Source of the DNA: Bacteroidota bacterium
GTDB lineage: Bacteria > Bacteroidota > Bacteroidia > UKL13-3
Reading direction: 5' to 3'
Assembly (NCBI GenBank): GCA_947507965.1
Contig: CANNQU010000006.1
Span: 1-64,000 of the forward strand
Length of the DNA: 64,000 bases
Shown here: in pieces, positions 1-9,200 of the stretch
Layout of the letters: each line of letters opens with the position of its first letter
How positions within the stretch are numbered: position 1 is the stretch's first letter
Program-made: the position numbers and the translations under genes
Notes under the pieces: model-generated
Told to the model about the DNA's origin: nothing
What the model saw: the letters and a program-made list of their open reading frames with translations, nothing else
The model's database searches: none

Positions 1-26
1 ACCTGCGAAGCATTGATCTTCATCAT
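1..26 (-). CDS. Start of the next T6SS-operon gene (partial)
   Basis: Two consecutive ATG codons (24-26 and 21-23 on the minus strand) follow the PAAR gene by about 33 bp and open a frame reading MMKINASQ that runs off the window. An AAGGA stretch sits a few bases upstream. Position suggests a spike, effector or adaptor gene, but with only eight codons visible no family can be named. Confidence 0.35.
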
Positions 27-59
27 GATTTTTCCTTATTAGTTAGGTTAAACGTGATA

Positions 60-563
60 TTACCTTGCTGCACAGATGGAACAGTTAGAAACAGAATGAG
101 CAAAAGCGGTTCCATTAACGGCTGCTTCTATTAAATTACACTCTTGATTAATTTGGTTTGCCGCTGCGGCATTCGATGCGGCTATGCCTGCCGCTGCTGC
201 CCTTAAGGCGGCAATTACCGGAGTTATTAAAACAGGGCTTGGTGCTCCGCCCCCGGGGCTCGCATCGCCAATAAAAACGGTAGGGCATCCCATCACAATA
301 CTTCCTCCATGAGCCGTTGTATCGAGCATACGGGCTGCTGGTAATTTATTGATAAAAACCCCCATGCTTCCTTTCACAATAATATCTGGTGGCCCAACAC
401 ACGTGCACATCCCGGTAGCGGTAGCGGCAGGCATCTTCCCAATTAATACCGTTGGTTTACCTGGAGGCATAACGGGGCCTCCTACGTGTGGTACAGGCGG
501 TACCGCCGGGGTAACCATCGGACAAACATGCATGTCGCCAACTCGGGCTGCGGGCATTCCCAT
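60..563 (-). CDS. PAAR-domain T6SS spike-tip protein
   Basis: This 167-residue protein is a PAAR protein of the DUF4150-like type, expected to cap the VgrG spike and carry effectors. The first 105 residues contain repeated short glycine/proline-rich strands: MPAARVGDMHVCPM, VPHVGGPVMPPGKPTVLIG, then a second similar unit with CTCVGPPDIIVKG, LPAARMLDTTAHGG and GCPTVFIGD. The Cys/His positions resemble the metal site at the tip of PAAR cones. After residue 105 comes a Pro/Gly linker and an Ala-rich tail of about 60 residues with three cysteines, which a minimal PAAR does not need; it may be a docking segment for cargo. It starts 15 bp after the tssR stop, so the two are co-transcribed. Confidence 0.85.
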   Translation of the reverse strand: MGMPAARVGDMHVCPMVTPAVPPVPHVGGPVMPPGKPTVLIGKMPAATATGMCTCVGPPDIIVKGSMGVFINKLPAARMLDTTAHGGSIVMGCPTVFIGDASPGGGAPSPVLITPVIAALRAAAAGIAASNAAAANQINQECNLIEAAVNGTAFAHSVSNCSICAAR

Positions 564-578
564 AAGGTCGTTTTTTAG

Positions 579-2990
579 TTAAGGTAATACACTCTCCGGT
601 AACCAATAGTAGCGGTTGTCGTTATTCATGAAAGAACTTTTGTTCTCGATACGAATCTGTTTTAATTGAGCCAGCTTTCGTTTCATCTCTATCATGAGTT
701 CCGTCAACACCTGATCGGTTACCATTTTGTGGTTTTCCAAATCGGAAACGGAATATTTTTTCATGAAATCACTTCGTGAGGGCATCCCCGTTATTTTTTC
801 CATTATGGTACTTAAAGGGGTGTTTAAAACCTCTCTATCGTGCTTGCCACCCATATAGGTAAGAATTAGCTCTTTATAGACCTCTACCAAGTTTTCGCGT
901 AGCTGATTGCCCGTTTCATCTCTCACCACTTTTTCGAGTACTTTCTTTAAATCGGCATATTCATCTTCATCAACAAATAAAATGTATTTGAATAATGGAT
1001 ATTTCATTCCTTTTACCTCTAAAGTGGTATAGGCTTTTATGAAAAACTGATAGTTCACTTCGGTATATTGTTTTATTACCTCTGCACTATTTACATCGGT
1101 GCCCAGTTTGCTTAAATAATAAATTACAGCGGCATTAAGCGTTTTTACATTTCGCTCTCCCACTCCCGTTAATTTTGCATCAATTTCTCTTAAACGGTTT
1201 TCTAATTCATCGTTGGTTTCTTGAATTAGTTTTCCGATTCCTTTTTCAAGATCAATAGCCGACATGGGCGATCCTTTGTCGGGGAATATGACGAAACCAG
1301 GCAACGGGCTAGTCGTTGGATAGTCTAGGTGGTAGAAGTTTTTATCCTCAAATTGAACATATTTAGGTTCCACTACTTTACCGGCAATCTTAGGGTTATT
1401 GAGTCGTATCTTTTCGGAGATGGATTTGGCCGAAGTAGAAATTAATTTATGCGACTGCCGAATGAAATCATCATAACTTTTATCTGCAGCATTATTAACT
1501 TGAAATACCAGTAAACGAGTTTCTGTTTCAACGATTAACTTTGATATCTGCTCAAACGATGGACCTTTGGTATCGGGCATTCGATTTCCCGTATTGCCAA
1601 TTAAAATAATAATATTGGTTTCATCTCTATGCTCTGTCATCATTCGCAGGGCTTTTTCTAAGCCAAGAAATACCGCTTGAGGGCGCTCCTTGTCATTGCA
1701 TTCCTTGCTGTCCTGAGAAGCTTCTTTAAAGAAATCTAACAATGGGGAGGTATTTGATGAGAGGTCTATCTTTTCTACATTACGAGGCCCCATGGGGCAT
1801 GATTCTTCAACGTGATCTCGATAGATAACACCACCCCATTGGTAGGTATTGTTTTTCCTCTCGACCACCAAATCAATGGTTTTTTGAATAGAATTCAGGA
1901 TGGGATCATAAAATCCATTCATGGTACTACCTCCATCCATAACAAAAACAACATTTATCTTACGCATGTTCTCACGTAATGCATTGTATTTTTTCTCGGT
2001 TGCCAATTGATCGGCCGTTTGAATGGATTGATTTCCTTCTTTATCAAAAATCTTCGTTATTAAGCCGGTTTCAATAATTTGATGTGGAAAAACGGTAAGT
2101 ACCGGAAAACGTTTCCATTCCGGTTCAGCTCTTACTTCATAGGGGTCGTCCTGCCATAGGCCTTCGGTTTTATTGCCCTTCATCACGGACAATACTTCCA
2201 CATCATTGCGCCAGAGGGTTGCTTTTACGCCTGTGGCTCGACGTTCATTGGCTGCAAGTATATCCCAGTTCGGTTCAAGGCATAAGCGTGCTTCCCACTT
2301 TTGCACGATACTTTTTGGAGCCCATCCTAAAATTTCACCTTTGATGGAAGAGGTAGAGGTTTGAAAGCTTTTTCCAATTAAATAATTATTATTGTCATCG
2401 CTTGTTTTGTAGATAAACAAAAATTGAAACATGAGAATTTCATTCTCGTTTAAATCGTGCAGATCGGGCGAATTGTAAATTTTTACGATGTTGCCATTTC
2501 GAATAAATTTCCCTGGATTCATTAACGCATTTTTATCATTAATAATGGATAATGCCTTAATGGTAAAACCCTGAGGCGTTACTAAGGCGTGTTTCCAAAG
2601 AAGTAATTTTCTTTTTTCGGCCCAACCCATTAACACGGCTGTATTTAATATTTTTCGTGCTGATTTGTTGTCCGACCTGAAAATAGTTACATCGTATTTA
2701 ACCAAACGTACAAAATCGCCTTTTTCTTCAATTACAAAAAAAGGCTCTAAAAAATTAATAATTTTAAAGTTCTCTTTTCCATCGGGCTTCGTGTAGGTTT
2801 GCACATTATCGCGATCGGCATATACCACCCAATCGTTTCCTCGGGTGGCCTCGTTCTTTAATGATATTTCGCCGCTGGGTCGGTTATATTCATTTGGGCT
2901 AAAAAGTACTTTAGAACCTGACGGCACTTGGGCATTGATTACGTTACTGAAAAGAACAAGTATGGTTGCTATTTTTAAATTGAACTTCAT
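579..2990 (-). CDS. tssR: TssR-like periplasmic T6SS protein with VWA domain
   Basis: 803 residues starting at ATG 2988-2990; a TTG four codons earlier is in frame but the ATG starts a clean signal peptide (MKFNLKIATILVLFSNVINAQ). The N-terminal 240 residues contain two similar SH3-like units ending in GWAEKRKLLLW and GWAPKSIVQKW. A von Willebrand factor A-like domain spans about residues 345-530, opening with VVFVMDGGSTMNGF; its metal-binding DxSxS motif is altered (DGGST). The remainder is helical with no recognisable domain. Length, VWA domain and place in the operon fit TssR, a component of the Bacteroidota-specific TssN-Q-O-P-R membrane complex that replaces TssJLM. Family assignment is by recall of architecture, not a search. 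Confidence 0.7.
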   Translation of the reverse strand: MKFNLKIATILVLFSNVINAQVPSGSKVLFSPNEYNRPSGEISLKNEATRGNDWVVYADRDNVQTYTKPDGKENFKIINFLEPFFVIEEKGDFVRLVKYDVTIFRSDNKSARKILNTAVLMGWAEKRKLLLWKHALVTPQGFTIKALSIINDKNALMNPGKFIRNGNIVKIYNSPDLHDLNENEILMFQFLFIYKTSDDNNNYLIGKSFQTSTSSIKGEILGWAPKSIVQKWEARLCLEPNWDILAANERRATGVKATLWRNDVEVLSVMKGNKTEGLWQDDPYEVRAEPEWKRFPVLTVFPHQIIETGLITKIFDKEGNQSIQTADQLATEKKYNALRENMRKINVVFVMDGGSTMNGFYDPILNSIQKTIDLVVERKNNTYQWGGVIYRDHVEESCPMGPRNVEKIDLSSNTSPLLDFFKEASQDSKECNDKERPQAVFLGLEKALRMMTEHRDETNIIILIGNTGNRMPDTKGPSFEQISKLIVETETRLLVFQVNNAADKSYDDFIRQSHKLISTSAKSISEKIRLNNPKIAGKVVEPKYVQFEDKNFYHLDYPTTSPLPGFVIFPDKGSPMSAIDLEKGIGKLIQETNDELENRLREIDAKLTGVGERNVKTLNAAVIYYLSKLGTDVNSAEVIKQYTEVNYQFFIKAYTTLEVKGMKYPLFKYILFVDEDEYADLKKVLEKVVRDETGNQLRENLVEVYKELILTYMGGKHDREVLNTPLSTIMEKITGMPSRSDFMKKYSVSDLENHKMVTDQVLTELMIEMKRKLAQLKQIRIENKSSFMNNDNRYYWLPESVLP

Positions 2991-3007
2991 GATGTGTTTC
3001 AAAAAAA

Positions 3008-3631
3008 TTAGTTGAGCTGAATGTAATTATAAGTAGCTTTCGATTGATTGGTGAAATTATTTATCTCTCTTAAGGTTTTTTCTGAGATTTTATTTTGTGT
3101 ATTGGTATAATAGATATTAACCGTTAACTTACTTTCATCGGCACCGGTTATATAGGCCAGTTCCCTTGGGAATAAGCCCATAAGAATCGAAGGCTCGTCT
3201 TTTGAAATATAATCAATGAGGTACGATTCGGTAATAAAGAAGTTGATGATGATGTTTCCTTTTAAGGTGAATTCTTTTTCGAAAAGAAGTGTTCGCATCT
3301 CGTATTTATCGAACCAAACATTCGGGATGCGGGAGTTTTTTTCGAATAGGCCATTTAGAATTCGGGGACTACTTTCTGCTTTTTTAGTATAATCAAATTT
3401 TGCATCATTACTCCAGTAGAGTAAAAACTTATTGGTTGGCGTTGCATGGTTTTTCTTCACCTCAACTTCTAGTCTTTCAATTGCTTCCGAAGACAGAGAG
3501 GTGTTGCCGTCTCCTTTACTGTTTTCAATATAGAAAACCACCAAATTGTTTACGTTCTCCAATTTCGGCTTACGAAATCTAAAAGAAAAAACAATAAATA
3601 ACGTACAACCAATGATTATTAATCGTTTCAT
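3008..3631 (-). CDS. Small envelope protein in T6SS operon, candidate TssQ
   Basis: A 207-residue protein. I start it at ATG 3629-3631, 11 bp after the stop of the PKD gene, rather than at an earlier in-frame ATG that would overlap that gene. The N-terminus MKRLIIIGCTLFIVFSF is hydrophobic and contains IIGC, a possible but unusually early lipobox; if it is used this is a lipoprotein, otherwise a membrane anchor or uncleaved signal. The rest is a mixed alpha/beta soluble domain with no motif I recognise. The slot next to tssR and its size suggest TssQ, the lipoprotein of the Bacteroidota T6SS membrane complex, but this is inferred from context. Confidence 0.5.
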   Translation of the reverse strand: MKRLIIIGCTLFIVFSFRFRKPKLENVNNLVVFYIENSKGDGNTSLSSEAIERLEVEVKKNHATPTNKFLLYWSNDAKFDYTKKAESSPRILNGLFEKNSRIPNVWFDKYEMRTLLFEKEFTLKGNIIINFFITESYLIDYISKDEPSILMGLFPRELAYITGADESKLTVNIYYTNTQNKISEKTLREINNFTNQSKATYNYIQLN

Positions 3632-3642
3632 GGGATAAATTA

Positions 3643-4521
3643 TTATTCTGTTATGGTAACTTTTGAAACACAATTTGTTTTTGTGTCATACTCCACCTTC
3701 ACGTCGTTTATTTTAGTATCTGGCTTCAGGTCGAGTTTCATACAATAGGAATAAATACTCGTGGTATTTCCACCATTGATGGACACAGGAATACTAGAAT
3801 TGTTGCAGAAATATTGTTTCAGCATCGGATCAAAAACAGCATCAAATTTGCCAAGTAAAATAGCTTCAAGCTTTGCTTTTAACTGAGGCCCCGTTAATTG
3901 CGGGGGGAGTGGAGGAGCACCACCACCGGTGACCACCGGTTTCGAGTTTACCTTAATTTCCAACCGGCCTTCTCCTTTGCTTGCATCCACACGAAGTACA
4001 ATGGTATATTTACCAGGACGGTTATAGGTGTAGGATGGGTTCTGATCAAACTTGTCAATTCCTCCCGACTCTCCAAACTGCCATTCCCACTTGGTTGCTC
4101 CCTCCGTCGTGTTTTTGAACGATACATTATCGCCAACGAAACAGCTGGCTTGACCAATAATGATTACCGCCTTCTGTGTTGTATCTTCGCTGCTGATATA
4201 GGGTACGGCTACTTTAATAGAGAATTGTTCACTGCATTTTCCAATCGTTAAGGTGATCACTTTATCACCGCCAGTTTTGAAGGTATAATCGCCACTTTGG
4301 TCCTCACTCGTGCCTTCACCTTCTCCGAAATTCCAGCTCCATACATTAGCTCCCATAGTCTTATCTTCAAAATGAATGCTTTCTCCCACCAAAACACTAT
4401 TTGAGGAGATGGCAAAGTCAAATTTTTGACAGCTACTATCACTCATAAATCTTTTGATAACAAATATTCCTGCCGCTACCAACACAATGGCTATTATAAG
4501 AAAAATGTTTTTACGTTCCAT
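3643..4521 (-). CDS. Membrane-anchored double-PKD protein of T6SS operon, candidate TssP
   Basis: 292 residues with one N-terminal transmembrane segment (about residues 5-24) and a large periplasmic part. Two PKD (Ig-like) domains follow: the first around residues 33-105 (VGESIHFEDKT, WSWNFGEG, YTFKTGGDKVITLTI), the second around 118-192 (VGDNVSFKNTT, WEWQFGESGG, YTYNRPGKYTIVLRV). A Gly/Pro linker (GGGAPPLPPQ) leads to a C-terminal domain of about 80 residues with three cysteines (FCNN, SYCMK, TNCVS). No catalytic motif is visible. It begins 18 bp after the barrel gene and ends 11 bp before the next start. The single anchor plus Ig-like domains suits a structural part of the trans-envelope complex; assignment to TssP is tentative. 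Confidence 0.6.
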   Translation of the reverse strand: MERKNIFLIIAIVLVAAGIFVIKRFMSDSSCQKFDFAISSNSVLVGESIHFEDKTMGANVWSWNFGEGEGTSEDQSGDYTFKTGGDKVITLTIGKCSEQFSIKVAVPYISSEDTTQKAVIIIGQASCFVGDNVSFKNTTEGATKWEWQFGESGGIDKFDQNPSYTYNRPGKYTIVLRVDASKGEGRLEIKVNSKPVVTGGGAPPLPPQLTGPQLKAKLEAILLGKFDAVFDPMLKQYFCNNSSIPVSINGGNTTSIYSYCMKLDLKPDTKINDVKVEYDTKTNCVSKVTITE

Positions 4522-4539
4522 GCTTACTGATTGTTATAA

Positions 4540-6225
4540 TTATTTAATTGTAAATTTAAATCCGATACCAAGTGATAGGGAGCCTGTCTTTAGTGTACTA
4601 ACGTTATTCATCAGTACGTTATAACTTCCAATTTCGTTGGTTAACATATAGTTTTTTTGGAAGCTACCATTAGTGAATGTTACACTCTGAAACTGCAGAA
4701 GTGTAGCGAACCATAATTTCTCTGATAATTTTAAGTTGGCGTTTATTCGAACAATAGCGCCCAAGGAGCTTCCTAAACTTAAACTTGATTCTTTCGATAA
4801 GGCTTCTTCAATGGCTACATCATACCCATCTGCACGATAGTCATTAAAATATTTTTTCTCTCCAATTTTGCCATTATGTGCCTCCACGTTGCCTCGGGTA
4901 ATAAGCCAGCTATCTCCACTAGGCACCAAGCTTGTATCGTAAGTAGTGGTGTTTCCTGCCGGAACGCCAAAATTATAAACAGCTTCATAATCGGCTTTTG
5001 CTGTGCCCGATACCTTAGCCGATAATACACTATGATACACCGCACCAAAGCCAAAAGTTAGATTCGCTTTATCTCCTAAATCAAATTTGAACTGTAATAA
5101 AAAAGGGATATTAATTGATTTTATTTTCAAGTCTTCATCAATTGCTCGAGCCGTTACAAGGCGACGATACACATTGTTTTTCGAATCGGTAGCACGATAT
5201 TCTACATGGAAACTATCCATGGCGATGCTTGCATTAAAGCCAGAATATCCGATGCCGGTAGCAATACCTATTTTCTTTTTCTTCCCAAAGTAATAATCCA
5301 CATCCATTTGTACTTGCGTAAATGGAGCTTGCTTGGTGAGTTTTATACCGGTAATGTTGTTTACATTTTTCGATCCTTTAAGCTGTTGATCGTAGCTTAC
5401 ATTCGTTCCATTAAAGGGCACCTCGAGGCTGTTGTTACCCCCCGAAACGGTGAGGCCCAGATACAGCCCAGGCAAGGTGGGTCCATCGTCTACAGGTTTT
5501 TCCTTTATTTTCTTTTCTTTCTTTGCCACTACCGGAGTGGTGTCTTTAACCGGCACTTTTGAGGCGTCGCGTTTAGCCTGGGCGATAGCTACTTTTTCCT
5601 CCTTCGTTAAACACCCATTAACGGTTCTAAAGCCCTGCTCTTTCGGACATTTATCAAGGCCATTAGGAATAAAATCGCGATCATCGTCATTGGATAAGAA
5701 TATGGTATAACCCATAACGGTGGCATTCTCAATGGTGATGGTTTTAAAATCGGGAGATGCTTTCAACTCAAGTTTTAAGGTATCAATGATTTTATATTGC
5801 AGGCCTGTTTTTGTGGTTCCGTTGGTTTCTTTTAGCATCAAAATGATTAATGCGGCATAATCTACCTGGATGGCATTATATTTAGGATAAACACCATAAG
5901 GATAATTTTCTTTGGTTTTCGCTATATATTCATCCACTGCTCGTATGGGCAAATTAAACGGATGGTCGAAGTCTTTGTCATAAAAGGAAGGATTTACTTC
6001 ATCGGTTATTTGTGCTGTGTGGCTAAATAACTTTTCAAACTTCGATGCAATAAAGTCAGAGAAGCCGCTTTCGTCAAAGGACGTAAATTTGGAGTAGTTG
6101 AAATAATTAATGAGGAGCGTATCAATCTTTCCGGGGAGTTGTTTCCGCTGCATCATTCCCTGCGACAAGGCTACGGCGGGAATCATTGAGACAAAAACGA
6201 GCAGTAGCAGTAGATTTTTTTTCAT
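4540..6225 (-). CDS. Outer-membrane beta-barrel protein with thrombospondin-type linker
   Basis: 561 residues with a signal peptide (MKKNLLLLLVFVSMIPAVALSQG). Residues about 25-180 form a soluble helical domain of unknown type. A single acidic calcium-binding, thrombospondin type 3-like segment follows (DDDRDFIPNGLDKCPKEQGF, then VNGC), then a Lys-rich linker. From about residue 250 to the end the sequence alternates polar and hydrophobic strands with aromatic girdles and ends in LSLGIGFKFTIK, typical of an 8-12 strand outer-membrane barrel. The usual OmpA peptidoglycan-binding domain is absent. It starts 4 bp after the large T9SS-sorted protein, so the two are tightly coupled; it could be its surface anchor or an outer-membrane pore for the T6SS. 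Both roles are inference. Confidence 0.7.
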   Translation of the reverse strand: MKKNLLLLLVFVSMIPAVALSQGMMQRKQLPGKIDTLLINYFNYSKFTSFDESGFSDFIASKFEKLFSHTAQITDEVNPSFYDKDFDHPFNLPIRAVDEYIAKTKENYPYGVYPKYNAIQVDYAALIILMLKETNGTTKTGLQYKIIDTLKLELKASPDFKTITIENATVMGYTIFLSNDDDRDFIPNGLDKCPKEQGFRTVNGCLTKEEKVAIAQAKRDASKVPVKDTTPVVAKKEKKIKEKPVDDGPTLPGLYLGLTVSGGNNSLEVPFNGTNVSYDQQLKGSKNVNNITGIKLTKQAPFTQVQMDVDYYFGKKKKIGIATGIGYSGFNASIAMDSFHVEYRATDSKNNVYRRLVTARAIDEDLKIKSINIPFLLQFKFDLGDKANLTFGFGAVYHSVLSAKVSGTAKADYEAVYNFGVPAGNTTTYDTSLVPSGDSWLITRGNVEAHNGKIGEKKYFNDYRADGYDVAIEEALSKESSLSLGSSLGAIVRINANLKLSEKLWFATLLQFQSVTFTNGSFQKNYMLTNEIGSYNVLMNNVSTLKTGSLSLGIGFKFTIK

Positions 6226-6229
6226 GAAT

Positions 6230-9200
6230 TTATTTGTTTATGATAAATTTTAATGATGGTGAATCGCCGGAACTATTTAAGAGGTGTAAATAGTAAATGC
6301 CATTGGGCAACGATTGGACTTGGATGGTTTGGTTGCCAGAATGTAGCGTAAGCTGCATTAATTTTTTACCTAGAATATCAGTAATATAGGCTTCTTCAGG
6401 GAGTGCATCGCCGTCTAGTTTTAAGTTGAAAAATCCAGCATTTGGATTGGGTTGCAAGCTGATTTTCGATTGAAATTTTGTTGGCTGAATGGATAATGGG
6501 GCGATATAGTATACTTTATACGTGCATCCCCCAGAGCTTAATTTTACATAATAATTATTCGTTGTAATAATCCCACCAACAGGTGTAAAGTCTTGCAAGG
6601 TAGCTCCCAAAACATCCACTCCAAGGTAGGTGTTATCGTCGTAACCCCATTGAAAGGTGGGCTGCTTATTATCTAAACAAACCAAGGTTTTGTTGCTGTT
6701 CGTTGCAATTATTTTAGGAAGTGCCGGAATGGTACCAGCGGTGCTTAGGCTCAGTAGAGAAGAATCGCGACAACCGGTTATTGGATTAATAGCGGTAACA
6801 TAGATACTAAAGGTACCATTCGCCGGAAAGTCTATTAAACAATTCGAGGTTCGTTTGCCATAAAATCGGAGATTTGTATTGGTTGAACTCCACAAATAAT
6901 TAACATTCGGAACGCTTGTTACCCCAAAATTTACCCCTTGTTGATTGTAACAAATCGAGGAAGGGTTGGTGGTGGAGAAAACGGGTTTTAAAGGGAGAGG
7001 ATTTATGGTAAGTACAACAAAGCCGGCTACGGCACTACAGGGTCCTATGGGGTCGTCGGTAGTTAAGGTTAAAGTTACCGTGCCACTGTTGGTTGGGATC
7101 GCCGTAAAGGTTACCAATGATGGAGAAGCAGTCGGGTTGTTATTGCTAAGTTGGGTGGCCGCATTGGTCATGGTTCCGGTAACGGATGATATCGTCCATG
7201 TACCTTGCGTTGCTCCACCTCCGAAGCCAGAACCCGTTAAGATATAGGGTGTGCCGGCACACAAGGTAGCCGCAGATCCGGCATTAACAGTAGCTGCTGG
7301 ATTTATGGTAAGCAGTACGGAGCTGGTCATTATTCCACAAGGCCCAGCAGGGTCGTTTGTACTTAGGGTTAATGTTATTGTTCCACTATTGCTAGCGATT
7401 GGTGTAAAGAGAACGGAGGATGGATTCGCTGTGCCAGTAGTATTGCTTAATTGACTTGACGCATTGGTCATGGTGCCTGTAGTAGCCGTTATCGTCCACG
7501 TTCCTGTTGCAGCACCGCCACCAATACTTGATCCGATAAGGGCATAGGAGCTTCCTGAACAAATGGTTGCCGTTGAGCCAGCGTTAACTGTGGCGGCTAA
7601 ATCAACGGTAAGTACCACGAAGTTTGAAACGGCTTGGCAAGGGCCAAACGGGTCGTCGGTGGTTAGCGTTAAGGTAACGGTTCCGCTATTCGTAGCTATG
7701 GGCGTAAATAAAACACTAGACGGGGTTGCGGTTGCCCCTAAATTGCTTAACTGACTTGTAGAAGTTGTCATCGTACCAGTTGCAGAAGTAATGGACCAGG
7801 TTCCATTGGAAGCAGCCCCTCCAATGCTTGATCCTACCAAAGCGTAAGGAGATCCTGAGCATATGGTAGTATTTGTGCCAGCGTTGGATGTAGGGGCATT
7901 ACTTATGGTTACAACTATACTGCTTGTAACCGCTCCACAGCTACCAGCAGGAGTATTGGTTGTTAATGTTAGGATAACGGATCCCGTATTACTGCTATTT
8001 GGGGTAAATACTACCCCTGAAGGGTTAGATGTAAAAGAGGTACTACTTAACTGACTTGAGGAATTGGTCATGGTTCCTGTAGCCCCGCTTATCGACCATC
8101 TACCGGTAGTGGCGCTACCACTAATGCTTGACCCTATTAAAGTGTAGGGAGTTCCTTTGCATATCGTAACATTTGAGCCTGCGTTTGCAAGAGCAGGCTC
8201 TTCGACGGTGAGCAATAAGGTACTCGATACCAAAGGGCATGGACCCGATGGGTCATCGGTGCTTAGGGTTAACGTTATGGTGCCAAAATTGGTAGCGATG
8301 GGAGTGAAAGTAACCGATGATGGCGTAATGGTGGCTCCGGTATTACTCAATTGGCTTGCCGAACTGTTCATGCTTCCCGTTACCGCTGTTATCGACCATG
8401 TTCCATTGGAGGCTCCTCCTCCGACACTTGAACCCGAGAGAGTATAAGGAAGCCCAGCACAAATTGTATTATTGGATCCAGCATTCGAAGTGGCCGCTTT
8501 GTTTACGGTTAACGTAACCGAGCTGGATACCGCTAAGCAAGGGCCCAAAGGGTCGTCTGTGGTTAAGGTGAGGGTCACCGTTCCTCCGTTGGAGGCAATG
8601 GGTGTAAACGTTACGGTTGATGGTGTAATGGTTGTAGAAGTATTGCTTAGCTGACTGGAATTGGTCGTCATGGTTCCGGTAGCGGAAGTGATGGACCAGA
8701 TACCATTGGTAGCCCCGCCTCCGATGGTTGCCCCGGTTAAAGTATATGGCGTACCGGAACAGATGGTGGTAGCAGAACCAGCGCTCACGGTTGGAGCAAG
8801 TGAAACGGTAAGCACCCGAGTGCTTGATACGGCAAGACATGGCCCTATTGGGTCGTCGGTGGTAAGCGTTAATGTTACAGTACCACTATTGGTTGAAATG
8901 GGTGTGAAGGTAACTAATGCAGGGGAGCCGGTAGCTGAAGTGTTGCTCAGCTGACTTGCAGCATTGGTCATGGTGCCCGTTACGGAGGTAATGGTCCAGG
9001 TACCCAATGATGCACCTCCAGTTACACTTGCACCGGCTAAGGTATATGGAAGCCCAGAGCAGATGGGTGCGGCAGAACCGGCATTTGCTATCGCTGCCGG
9101 ATTTATACTGAGTATTACCGAGCTGGATACGGGTAAACATGGGCCAGAAGGGTCGTCGGTTGTTAAGGTAAGGGTTACGGTGCCACTACCGGCTAATGGC

